DNA of 13,954 nucleotides from CAYFJV01 sp964460605 (GTDB lineage Archaea; Nanobdellota; Nanobdellia; Woesearchaeales; GW2011-AR9). This document shows, in pieces, positions 7,768 through 13,462 of this stretch. Position numbers and translations under genes: made by a program. The notes under the pieces were generated by a model. It was not told where the DNA came from. It was given only the letters and a program-made list of their open reading frames with translations, and did no database searches. The number at the start of each line of letters is the position of its first letter. The stretch's first letter is position 1. The DNA lies in assembly GCA_964460605.1 (NCBI GenBank), contig CAYWPT010000021.1, positions 1 through 13,954 of the forward strand. The letters run 5' to 3'.

Positions 7768-8718
7768 TTAATAGTCATAAAGGCCTCCTTCTTGGACGAC
7801 AAATGCTGCCTCGCCCTCAGGAATGTTGGGCGAATCTATTAACTTAGCGACCCGACTTCCTTTCCTACCTTTTCTTAAGTAGATTCTAAAAGTAGATGCG
7901 TGAGCTACTACATGTCCACCAATTGCTTGTGTAGGATCTCCAAAGAATTGATCAGGTTTAGACATTACTTGATTAGTTACAAAAACACAAAGGTTATGTG
8001 CGCTTGATAATCTTCCTAAAACATGCATATGTCTATTCAATTTCTGTTGACGTTCAGCTAAAGTTCCTCTTCCGATAAACTCTGCTCTAAAGTGCGCAGT
8101 TAAAGAATCAACTACAACTAAACGTACATTTTTACCTTGCTCTTTGATTAAAGATTCAACTTTTTCTGCTAAAAGCATTTGATGATCCGAATTGTAAGCT
8201 CTAGCCACCATAATTTTTGAGAGTACTTCTTCAGGATCCATACCTCTCGCATTACATAATTGTACAATTCTCTCAGGTCTGAAAGTATTTTCAGTATCAA
8301 TGTAGACAACTGAATAATCCGGGTTTGCTTTAATGGTCTCAACGGCTAATACGTGACCAACTTGCGTTTTTCCTGAACCAAATTCACCAAAACACTCGCA
8401 AATTGCACCAGTTTCAAAGCCGCCCTCAAGTAGCATATCAAAGTTATTGCAACCAGTACTAATTTTCAATACTAATTCTCTTTTTTTCATTACTTCATGA
8501 CCTGTCTCGAAACCCATTTTCATGCTATCTCTAGCAGCATTGATCATTTTTCTTGCTACGGCTTCTGAGACTCCTGCAGAGTCCACTAAGGCTGAAGGGC
8601 TTGCTACAGCAATACCTAATAAATCATGAAAACCTGCAGAAGTCAATTTTTCTGCAGTTGCTGCTCCAACACCTGGTAAGTCTGTAATTTGTAATTTTTC
8701 ATTTTCTGAATCGTTCAT
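7768..8718 (-). CDS. radA: DNA repair and recombination protein RadA
   Basis: RadA is the archaeal RecA/Rad51 recombinase: it forms ATP-dependent filaments on single-stranded DNA and drives strand exchange. At 316 aa it has normal length. Residues about 10-65 are the N-terminal helix-hairpin-helix domain (ITDLPGVGAATAEKL). Residues about 84-316 are the ATPase core, with Walker A GEFGSGKTQ (111-119), Walker B LVVVDS (200-205), the RGTLAERQQ segment (217-225) and the L2-region DPTQAIGGHVVAHAST (261-276). The Walker A site, a known place for archaeal RadA inteins, is uninterrupted. GAGGTA eight nucleotides before the ATG decides the start. The gene follows the small 8773-9075 gene by 54 nt with a hairpin between; no separate TATA box is evident, so the two are probably cotranscribed. 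Confidence 0.97.
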   Translation of the reverse strand: MNDSENEKLQITDLPGVGAATAEKLTSAGFHDLLGIAVASPSALVDSAGVSEAVARKMINAARDSMKMGFETGHEVMKKRELVLKISTGCNNFDMLLEGGFETGAICECFGEFGSGKTQVGHVLAVETIKANPDYSVVYIDTENTFRPERIVQLCNARGMDPEEVLSKIMVARAYNSDHQMLLAEKVESLIKEQGKNVRLVVVDSLTAHFRAEFIGRGTLAERQQKLNRHMHVLGRLSSAHNLCVFVTNQVMSKPDQFFGDPTQAIGGHVVAHASTFRIYLRKGRKGSRVAKLIDSPNIPEGEAAFVVQEGGLYDY

Positions 8719-8730
8719 TTTTTGTACCTC

Positions 8731-8745
8731 TAAATTTCTAATTTA
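8731..8745. repeat. Small perfect inverted repeat abutting the radA ribosome-binding site
   Basis: TAAATT and AATTTA are separated by three bases, and the transcript-sense 3' arm ends immediately before GAGGTA. It is AT-only, so any RNA stem would be weak. Confidence 0.3.
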
Positions 8746-8747
8746 GG

Positions 8748-8772
8748 GGCTGGAAATCTTTGATTTCAAGCC
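8748..8772 (-). promoter_or_regulatory. Hairpin between the small conserved gene and radA
   Basis: In the transcript, GGCU pairs with AGCC and GAAAUC pairs with GAUUUC around an AAA loop, with one U-C mismatch: ten pairs in all. It begins right after the UGA of the upstream gene and ends 29 nt before the radA ATG. It could be a processing or attenuation element. No U-tract follows, so a simple terminator is less likely. Confidence 0.5.
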
Positions 8773-9075
8773 TCATTTATTGAATAATTGTTGCTCTTTG
8801 AGAACTATGTCTTGATATGCTCGTTGCATCAATACATTGATTTTTGGTAAATCATTTACTCTAAAAGAATTTGTGCTTTTCCAGTTACCTTCTTTGTCTT
8901 GATAGACTCTCTCTAATGAGATTGTTTGGTAACTATTTGGTGTTCCGTCAGTACTTTTACCTTTGTTTTCCCAAATTGTTGCAGTAATTGCACCAGCTTT
9001 GAATTTTTTCTTTGGAAAGTTGCCTTGTTCTGCAACTACTTCTTTTTCTTTTACAACTTTTTCATATTTTTTCAT
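8773..9075 (-). CDS. Small conserved protein with an AxxATIWEN core, upstream of radA
   Basis: This 100-aa protein has a basic N-terminal helix (1-12, KKYEKVVKEKEV) and a compact core at about 24-93: KFKAGAITATIWEN, SYQTISLERVYQD, GNWKSTNSF, then NDLPKINVLMQRAY. From memory it resembles small uncharacterised bacterial and archaeal proteins with an IxATIWEN...LxRxYKDxxxWK...DLPxVxxxAxxW layout, whose function I do not know. The alternating strands, exposed aromatics (Trp35, Tyr49, Tyr58, Trp65) and a final helix would suit a nucleic-acid-binding fold. Position upstream of radA, and a leader shared with the RPA gene, make a single-stranded-DNA or repair role reasonable but unproven. The start is fixed by AGAGGT eight nucleotides before the ATG. 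Confidence 0.8.
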   Translation of the reverse strand: MKKYEKVVKEKEVVAEQGNFPKKKFKAGAITATIWENKGKSTDGTPNSYQTISLERVYQDKEGNWKSTNSFRVNDLPKINVLMQRAYQDIVLKEQQLFNK

Positions 9076-9083
9076 TTTATTAT

Positions 9084-9089
9084 ACCTCT
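9084..9089 (-). promoter_or_regulatory. Ribosome-binding site AGAGGT of the small conserved gene
   Basis: AGAGGT lies eight nucleotides before the ATG. The same hexamer precedes radA and the RPA gene, whereas several neighbours have none. Confidence 0.6.
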
Positions 9090-9111
9090 TCCTTATCGGA
9101 TTTTATTTCAA

Positions 9112-9127
9112 CAGTGATTGCTCACTG
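9112..9127 (-). promoter_or_regulatory. GNRA-capped leader hairpin of the small conserved gene
   Basis: The transcript sequence CAGUGA-GCAA-UCACUG is a perfect six-pair stem closed by a GCAA (GNRA) tetraloop. It lies in the predicted leader, about 37 nt before the ATG. It contains GAGCAATCA, also found in the RPA leader hairpin. Confidence 0.6.
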
Positions 9128-9172
9128 CGAGGAGTAGCCATTTTTGACTACAGAATATACATAGATGAACTT

Positions 9173-9181
9173 GTTTAAATA
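9173..9181 (-). promoter_or_regulatory. TATA box of the small conserved gene / radA unit
   Basis: TATTTAAAC on the minus strand is centred about 102 nt before the ATG at 9075, giving a leader of about 75 nt. The adjacent stretch 9182-9233 holds no recognisable gene. Confidence 0.45.
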
Positions 9182-9233
9182 CTTTAGCTGAAGCTGACCA
9201 GTGTGTCCTGTGATAGAGAATATGATGTATATG

Positions 9234-9665
9234 CTATTCTCTTCTTACTATATCTAAACTTAATTTAGGAATAAGAAAATCTTCTAAACCTAAGGTAAAT
9301 CCCTTATGTCTTGCTACAAATTCTGCTTCTTTAGAAGGATCTGAAGGTCCACCCCACATAAATCTGTCCGCTTGATAACCGCTTCTAAAATTAGCAACTA
9401 ATTCATATCTCCCTCCTAATTCAACAATGTGTATGTAGCCGCAATCAAAAATCTCATCTGCTCGTAAACCATTCCTAGCAATCATCCTATCATGACTTCG
9501 ATGATGAGAGAGTAAAGTTCTCAAACTCTCAAAGACTGCAAAATTAATACCATTACCTAGGCCATTATTTAACTTAGCAATAATTCTCTCTTCTGAAGAA
9601 TCTTCCCCATAACGAATATCCATAGAGCTTCTGTAGAATTCAACTAAACCCGGATTAGCTTCCAT
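9234..9665 (-). CDS. Uncharacterised 143-aa protein
   Basis: I do not recognise this family. The protein is soluble with mixed charge and has no signal peptide or membrane segment. Visible features are NNGLGNGINFAVFESLRTLL (33-52), a histidine-rich SHHRSHDRM (53-61), CGYIHIVELGGRYELVANFRSGY (75-97) suggesting two or three strands, and a C-terminal helix ending in VRRE. No metal or catalytic signature can be named with confidence. It is a credible gene: it fills its interval, reads like its neighbours, and has TTAAATAAA about 24 nt before its ATG, predicting a leaderless transcript. It lies between a membrane hydrolase and the radA unit, which says little about its role. Confidence 0.7.
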   Translation of the reverse strand: MEANPGLVEFYRSSMDIRYGEDSSEERIIAKLNNGLGNGINFAVFESLRTLLSHHRSHDRMIARNGLRADEIFDCGYIHIVELGGRYELVANFRSGYQADRFMWGGPSDPSKEAEFVARHKGFTLGLEDFLIPKLSLDIVRRE

Positions 9666-9682
9666 AAAAAGAAATTAATTGA

Positions 9683-9694
9683 GAATTTATTTAA
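9683..9694 (-). promoter_or_regulatory. TATA-like box of the 143-aa gene
   Basis: TTAAATAAATTC on the minus strand is centred about 24 nt before the ATG at 9665. No Shine-Dalgarno sequence is present, consistent with a leaderless mRNA. Confidence 0.4.
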
Positions 9695-9705
9695 CAATTT
9701 CTCTT

Positions 9706-10161
9706 CTAAAACCATATCAATTTAATTATTACTAAAAACAACAAAACAGTTATCATTTTCTCTAAAGGACCACCAACTTTCATTGGCCCTTTAATTTTAA
9801 AGCGCAAAGGATAAAACACACGAACTCCACGTAAAGAAATACCATCTGCTAAAATGTGTGCTAAATAACCTAATAATAAAGCAATACCATATTGATAGTT
9901 CCAAAAGTAAGCACAAAGTACATACAAAATAAAAAAGAATAACAATGAATGTAAAAAACCACGATGAGGAAATATTTTACCCACAACTTGACCTACAATA
10001 CCACTCCATCGATTAATTATACTTTTTTCTTCATCAATATCAGGTAATAAAGCTCCTAACATCATCATTAAAAAGAATCCTAAATCAGAACCATAAGCAA
10101 AAAATGGGCTTGTAGCTAAATAGACAACTAAACCCATTAACACATGACCTTGGAACAACAT
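9706..10161 (-). CDS. Membrane-bound metal-dependent hydrolase, YdjM/DUF457 family
   Basis: This 151-aa integral membrane protein has about four hydrophobic segments. It carries the full set of conserved polar residues of the YdjM (COG1988) family: His6 in FQGHVLMG, GALLPDID (36-43, Asp41 and Asp43), PHRGFLHS (65-72, His66 and His71) and AHILADG (101-107, His102 and Asp106). These are expected to bind one or more metal ions near the membrane surface. Family members are annotated as membrane hydrolases related to the phospholipase C/P1 nuclease-like group; the true substrate is unknown. Length is close to the short archaeal form. The ATG at 10161 lies about 26 nt after a TATA-like element and has no Shine-Dalgarno sequence. 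Confidence 0.88.
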   Translation of the reverse strand: MLFQGHVLMGLVVYLATSPFFAYGSDLGFFLMMMLGALLPDIDEEKSIINRWSGIVGQVVGKIFPHRGFLHSLLFFFILYVLCAYFWNYQYGIALLLGYLAHILADGISLRGVRVFYPLRFKIKGPMKVGGPLEKMITVLLFLVIIKLIWF

Positions 10162-10182
10162 AAAGTAATCTAAAGAAAAAGA

Positions 10183-10191
10183 AATTATAAA
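10183..10191 (-). promoter_or_regulatory. TATA box of the YdjM-like gene
   Basis: TTTATAATT on the minus strand is centred about 26 nt before the ATG at 10161, predicting a leaderless mRNA. A six-T run at 10189-10194 just after the upstream stop codon may also end that transcript. Confidence 0.45.
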
Positions 10192-10199
10192 AAACTATT

Positions 10200-11186
10200 C
10201 TAAACAAGTCCTGCTCTCTTGAAGCGAGCCCAGATTTGGTTTGAAGATGTATCAGTTTCATCAACAGCCCCCCTAAGTATCTTCAAGAAGGCTAAAAGGA
10301 ATGAACGAAAAGTGGGATATTTTTTCTTCCTTCCCGTAAGAGAATATAAAAGAGGATGTTTTTCTCCTGCCATTGGATGAGCTTTCCCAGTTCTAAGTAA
10401 AGACCCTTTCCAAAAATGGTCATTAGTATACTCAATAACCATCTCTTTTCTTTTTGGAAGATAAACAATATCAAATTCTGAGCTTAATTTGAATTGTTTA
10501 TTTGTATATTTTCCACTAATTCCAAAACCTCCTTTAGTTCTAAAAAGTTTGATTCCACCACAACCTTCTTCTTTAAGAATTTTTTTGATTTCAGCCAAAT
10601 TTTTCGGATTATAAAAATTTTCCAAAGCAGTATCTGCCTCTTGAGGATTCTTAAGTTTTTTAGCTATCTTTTTTGCAGTTGCCAAATCGCCAGAAATTGC
10701 GGCAAGCCACTGTTCTGTTTCTTTGATTGACCCTTCAATTTCAGATAAAATAGTACGAGCGCCAGCTAAATCATTTTTCTTAATTTTCCCTGCTAGCTCA
10801 TTAAGATTATCTTTAATTCTACCTTCATAAAGTGAAGCAACCCTAATTATCTCTGCTGCTTCAGTATGTAATCTCAATAAAATTTTAGAATAAGATGGAT
10901 AATATCTTTCATCTGGAGCTAATTCGAAATCTCTCTTGCTAGCTTTTGATAAAAAACCTTCAACATGTTTTTCATAATCATTAAATCTTGCTTCAGCCCT
11001 TCCGATATACTTTAAATCTTTAAATAAAGCCCTAAGCTTAGGAACACTATCTCTCGCAGCTGCCAATTCAATTTTTGTTTTTAATCTATCTAAATCTTTT
11101 TGTAAATCTTTAAAATATTTATATTCAGCAGATGCCCATTTGATTGCATCCAAAATAACTTCATTTTCATCCATAACTCTCACCAT
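10200..11186 (-). CDS. Uncharacterised coiled-coil protein with a C-terminal alpha/beta domain
   Basis: I do not recognise this 328-aa family. Residues about 1-185 are almost entirely charged helix (for example YFKDLQKDLDRLKTKIELA and LNELAGKIKKNDLAGARTIL), suggesting coiled-coil or helical-bundle structure. Residues about 190-328 look globular: KKILKEEGCGGIKLF, a glycine-rich FRTKGGFGISGKY (215-227), strands SEFDIVYLPKRKEMVIEYT (236-254), and a basic segment TGRKKKYPTFRSF. There is no signal peptide or membrane segment. The ATG at 11186 lies about 25 nt after a TATA box; an alternative ATG four codons on (11174) is preceded by GGTGAG. The helical N-terminus plus compact basic C-terminus would suit a DNA- or RNA-associated scaffold, but that is only a guess. 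Confidence 0.75.
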   Translation of the reverse strand: MVRVMDENEVILDAIKWASAEYKYFKDLQKDLDRLKTKIELAAARDSVPKLRALFKDLKYIGRAEARFNDYEKHVEGFLSKASKRDFELAPDERYYPSYSKILLRLHTEAAEIIRVASLYEGRIKDNLNELAGKIKKNDLAGARTILSEIEGSIKETEQWLAAISGDLATAKKIAKKLKNPQEADTALENFYNPKNLAEIKKILKEEGCGGIKLFRTKGGFGISGKYTNKQFKLSSEFDIVYLPKRKEMVIEYTNDHFWKGSLLRTGKAHPMAGEKHPLLYSLTGRKKKYPTFRSFLLAFLKILRGAVDETDTSSNQIWARFKRAGLV

Positions 11187-11206
11187 TCTAAAAGGATATT
11201 CTGAAA

Positions 11207-11217
11207 GTTTATAAAAT
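11207..11217 (-). promoter_or_regulatory. TATA box of the coiled-coil gene
   Basis: ATTTTATAAAC on the minus strand is centred about 26 nt before the ATG at 11186. It touches the stop codon of the oxygenase-like gene, so a new transcript can start right after that operon. Confidence 0.5.
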
Positions 11218-11897
11218 TAACTATACCTTACCATACTCGCTCGAGATTTTACCAAAGCATCCTTTTTTCGTAACAACAAAGTTTTGCGCCCACCAATTAC
11301 AGGCAAAACATAATGCCAAGCACGAAATTCTTTTCCATCACCCTCCCGAGGAGCTCGCATCAAAATTAAAGCACCTGCATCAAGCTCAAAAAGTTCTTCA
11401 CCATCTTTTTGACGATTCATTGCAGCTCCAAAGTTACTTAGACCTTCTAAAACAAAACTAGCAATCAAATTTCTATCCTCAGGAAAATCTTGATGGGGTG
11501 TGATACCAACAGAACCATCCCAATAATTATGTAAACCAATTGATTGTGTTGTTGGATTGTAAAAATTCCCGTCAATTTCTGCCATCCTTTGATAAAGCAC
11601 ATCAAACTCTTCAACAACAAGATGTACAACGGCATCTAAAGAACATGGAACTCTGTGTAAATCTTCGAAGTACAATGTATCCATTCCTTGTTCAACTATT
11701 TCTCCACCTAAAAGAGTGATTCTTTCTTTTGCTCTAGAAAATAAATCGCCATGTTGGGATATTTCATCAACAATTCTTCTACGTGCTTCTAAAGAAAGTA
11801 CATTAGGAAAAGCCATTGCTCCAACTCTCGAAGGATCATACAGCTCGTTTACTACTTTCTCTACGTCCAAAGCTTCCAAATCGAGTAATGCTGACAT
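11217..11897 (-). CDS. 2-oxoglutarate/Fe(II)-dependent oxygenase-like protein
   Basis: This 226-aa soluble protein shows the facial-triad pattern of the 2OG/Fe(II) oxygenase fold. GITPHQDFPEDRN gives H135-x-D137; the distal histidine is His195 in RAWHYVLPV; Arg204, nine residues later in GGRKTLLLR, is suitably placed to bind the 2-oxoglutarate carboxylate. Strands around IASFVLEGL and AGALILMRAP fit the double-stranded beta helix. The layout resembles AlkB-like or small-molecule oxygenases, but the substrate cannot be read from sequence. The ATG at 11897 is preceded by GGAGAAG. The start lies inside the tail of the frameshifted folK, a 62-nt overlap, so it is probably translated from the RPA-folK transcript. 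Confidence 0.75.
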   Translation of the reverse strand: MSALLDLEALDVEKVVNELYDPSRVGAMAFPNVLSLEARRRIVDEISQHGDLFSRAKERITLLGGEIVEQGMDTLYFEDLHRVPCSLDAVVHLVVEEFDVLYQRMAEIDGNFYNPTTQSIGLHNYWDGSVGITPHQDFPEDRNLIASFVLEGLSNFGAAMNRQKDGEELFELDAGALILMRAPREGDGKEFRAWHYVLPVIGGRKTLLLRKKDALVKSRASMVRYS

Positions 11898-12060
11898 ATT
11901 CTTCTCCTTGTTTATCTAATGCTGCGATCATTTCATCAATCGTTTCATAAGTATTTCTATTGAAATATTCAGGTTCAACTTCTCGCAGAGGAACTAAGAC
12001 AGAAGGTCTATTTCTAAGACCGGGATGAGGTAATTTCAAATGGCATTCCATAAGCTGCAC
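11836..12060 (-). pseudogene. folK: Out-of-frame C-terminal part of folK (HPPK)
   Basis: This frame continues the HPPK family where the upstream folK frame stops. It reads LKLPHPGLRNRPSVLVPLREVEP, matching the family's L-LPHP-L--R-FVL-PL-E--P segment, then a typical C-terminal helix (ETIDEMIAALDK). It has no credible start codon or ribosome-binding site of its own. Joining it to the 12014-12373 frame needs a net shift of one base (skip one, or supply two missing ones) between about 12039 and 12065. It then overlaps the oxygenase gene by 62 nt. The gene may be broken, the assembly may contain an indel, or ribosomes may shift; no familiar slippery site is visible. Confidence 0.7.
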
Positions 12061-12373
12061 CTCCGTAACTTAAAATATCTAAATCAATAGTCCTTGGCCC
12101 ATTTGTAACTGTTCTTACACGACCCATTGCATCCTCAATTGCTTGTAACTCTCTTAATAATACTTGAGGAGAATTTGGGTTTCCTAATACAACTACTGCA
12201 TTCAAAAAATTTCCTTGATCAGCAAAACCGAAAGGTGGGGATTCATACAAAGATGATGTCCCCATAAGTTCACCTAACTTTGAAATCTCTCCCAAAGCTC
12301 CATTCATGTGTGCTTCTCTATCTCCTAGATTACTCCCCATTCCAATGTAAGCCTTTCTGAAGATCTCACTCAA
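12014..12373 (-). CDS. folK: 2-amino-4-hydroxy-6-hydroxymethyldihydropteridine diphosphokinase (HPPK), truncated by frameshift
   Basis: HPPK transfers pyrophosphate from ATP to 6-hydroxymethyl-dihydropterin in folate-type pterin synthesis. The 119 residues carry AYIGMGSNLGDR (8-19), SLYESPPFGF (41-50), GNFLNAVV (54-61) and GRVR...NGPRTIDLDI (84-100) with the Mg-binding pair Asp97 and Asp99. After ILSYGGAAYGM the frame runs into about nine unrelated residues and a stop, while the rest of the family consensus continues in another frame (11836-12060). As written the enzyme lacks its C-terminal third and is probably inactive. The start is TTG at 12373, overlapping the RPA stop codon in TTGAGTGA; this translational coupling supports an operon. 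HPPK of this type is common in bacteria and less so in archaea, so transfer is possible. Confidence 0.85.
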   Translation of the reverse strand: MSEIFRKAYIGMGSNLGDREAHMNGALGEISKLGELMGTSSLYESPPFGFADQGNFLNAVVVLGNPNSPQVLLRELQAIEDAMGRVRTVTNGPRTIDLDILSYGGAAYGMPFEITSSRS

Positions 12374-13349
12374 CTTTTGCCAACTCCTTTGCAGGATCTG
12401 CTTTGTTTACAATCTGTACAGAGAACTCCAAACGATTAAACATATCGTTTTTCTTAACTTTACCAAGTAAATTAAACTGTTCACCAAGTAATTCAGTTTT
12501 AATATTCTCAAAAGAAGCCATATCTACTTCAAATCCAGCTAAATCATCTTCGCTCATACTCAAAAGGTTGTTAGTTTGGTTCTTCCAAAAGACAGTTCTA
12601 ATATTTCCTGAGCCATCATCAATAATAGCGTTTAAAACATAAGAAAGTATAGGGATTACAGTGCCATGCTCTCCACAATTAGCACCTGCATCTGTTTCAG
12701 TTACCCGTTTATTACAATCGGGACAGAGCCTAAAAAACCTCGGATCAAAGACTTGCACAATAGTGCCTAAAAGTTCCACTCCTTCTTCGCCACCTTCAAG
12801 TTCTTTGATGGTCTTACGAGCAAAGGTTTGAGCCTGTCTTTCAGCAACTTCTACACTCTCACCCTCAGGGTTAACATCAACTGTAGCGTTTCTTCCCATA
12901 TGCAATTCTTTTCGACCATTATTCTCTTTTACATAAGATTCCTTAACTAAGAGAACATCACCAACTTTTACTCCATCGATTAAATCAACCTTATCATTCC
13001 AGAAAGTTAATCGAGTAGTTCCAGTCTCATCACCTACAAATAAGCTACAAACCTTACCTTGCCTACCGTTACTATTAAATTCTCGGGTTTCATACCTTTG
13101 TACTACTTTAATGAGAACAGAAACATTATTCATTCCAGGATGAATTTCTTTAACTTTTAATTTATCTTTACCTTCAGCTACTATTTCAATACCAAGCTCA
13201 TTTGCAATGATATGTGTTGCACCTTCTTCACTAATTAATCCAGATAATTCAGCAATTTTAGCTTTAATTTTTTCATCTAATGCTTCTTGGCTTAATTTAC
13301 CAGAAGCCACAATTTTTTCTTTTAATTCTTCTAATGGGATTTTATACAT
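12366..13349 (-). CDS. Replication factor A (RPA-type single-stranded-DNA-binding protein)
   Basis: This 327-aa protein coats single-stranded DNA during replication and repair. Residues 1-55 are a helical N-terminal region typical of archaeal RPA (LKEKIVASGKLSQEAL, then SEEGATHIIANELGI). Residues about 63-158 are the first OB fold (VLIKVVQRYETREF, SLFVGDETGTTRLTFWND, VGDVLLVKESYVKE). Residues about 192-315 are a second OB fold that includes a zinc ribbon: CPDC (209-212) and CGEH (225-228), followed by DDGSGNIRTVFWKN. Trp117 and Trp255 follow the usual strand pattern for base stacking. GAGGTG lies seven nucleotides before the ATG. The leader has a TATA box about 100 nt upstream and a long hairpin. 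It heads a cluster with folK and the oxygenase-like gene. Confidence 0.93.
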   Translation of the reverse strand: MYKIPLEELKEKIVASGKLSQEALDEKIKAKIAELSGLISEEGATHIIANELGIEIVAEGKDKLKVKEIHPGMNNVSVLIKVVQRYETREFNSNGRQGKVCSLFVGDETGTTRLTFWNDKVDLIDGVKVGDVLLVKESYVKENNGRKELHMGRNATVDVNPEGESVEVAERQAQTFARKTIKELEGGEEGVELLGTIVQVFDPRFFRLCPDCNKRVTETDAGANCGEHGTVIPILSYVLNAIIDDGSGNIRTVFWKNQTNNLLSMSEDDLAGFEVDMASFENIKTELLGEQFNLLGKVKKNDMFNRLEFSVQIVNKADPAKELAKVE

Positions 13350-13356
13350 AGGAATA

Positions 13357-13363
13357 CACCTCT
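13357..13363 (-). promoter_or_regulatory. Ribosome-binding site AGAGGTG of the RPA gene
   Basis: AGAGGTG ends seven nucleotides before the ATG at 13349. It matches the sites before radA and the small conserved gene. Confidence 0.6.
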
Positions 13364-13382
13364 TTTTTAAGGAACGTTAAAA

Positions 13383-13416
13383 AAGTGGTTCAGCAATCTC
13401 TGATTGCTCGCCACTT
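13383..13416 (-). promoter_or_regulatory. Leader hairpin of the RPA gene
   Basis: In transcript sense AAGUGG pairs with CCACUU; after a small internal loop (CG opposite GAA), AGCAAU pairs with AUUGCU around a CAGAG loop. That is 12 pairs in a 34-nt element within the predicted leader, about 34 nt before the ATG. Its upper part includes GAGCAATCA, shared with the hairpin at 9112-9127. Confidence 0.65.
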
Positions 13417-13444
13417 CTAACTACTCATTACATCAAAGAAATTT

Positions 13445-13452
13445 GTTTATAA
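13445..13452 (-). promoter_or_regulatory. TATA box of the RPA cluster
   Basis: TTATAAAC on the minus strand is centred about 100 nt before the RPA ATG. It predicts a start near 13424 and a leader of about 75 nt containing the hairpin. Confidence 0.5.
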
Positions 13453-13462
13453 GAATTTTGGC

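Noticed and set aside
7768..8718. Intein in radA, prompted by the adjacent LAGLIDADG gene
   Set aside because: RadA is collinear with its family throughout and the Walker A site is uninterrupted.
8748..8772. Classic intrinsic terminator between the small gene and radA
   Set aside because: The hairpin is followed by CCCUAAAUUAG, not a U-tract, so read-through into radA or a regulatory role is more likely.
11836..12060. Independent small gene starting with GTG at 12060
   Set aside because: Its residues match the C-terminal part of HPPK in register with the upstream frame, so it is the displaced end of folK.
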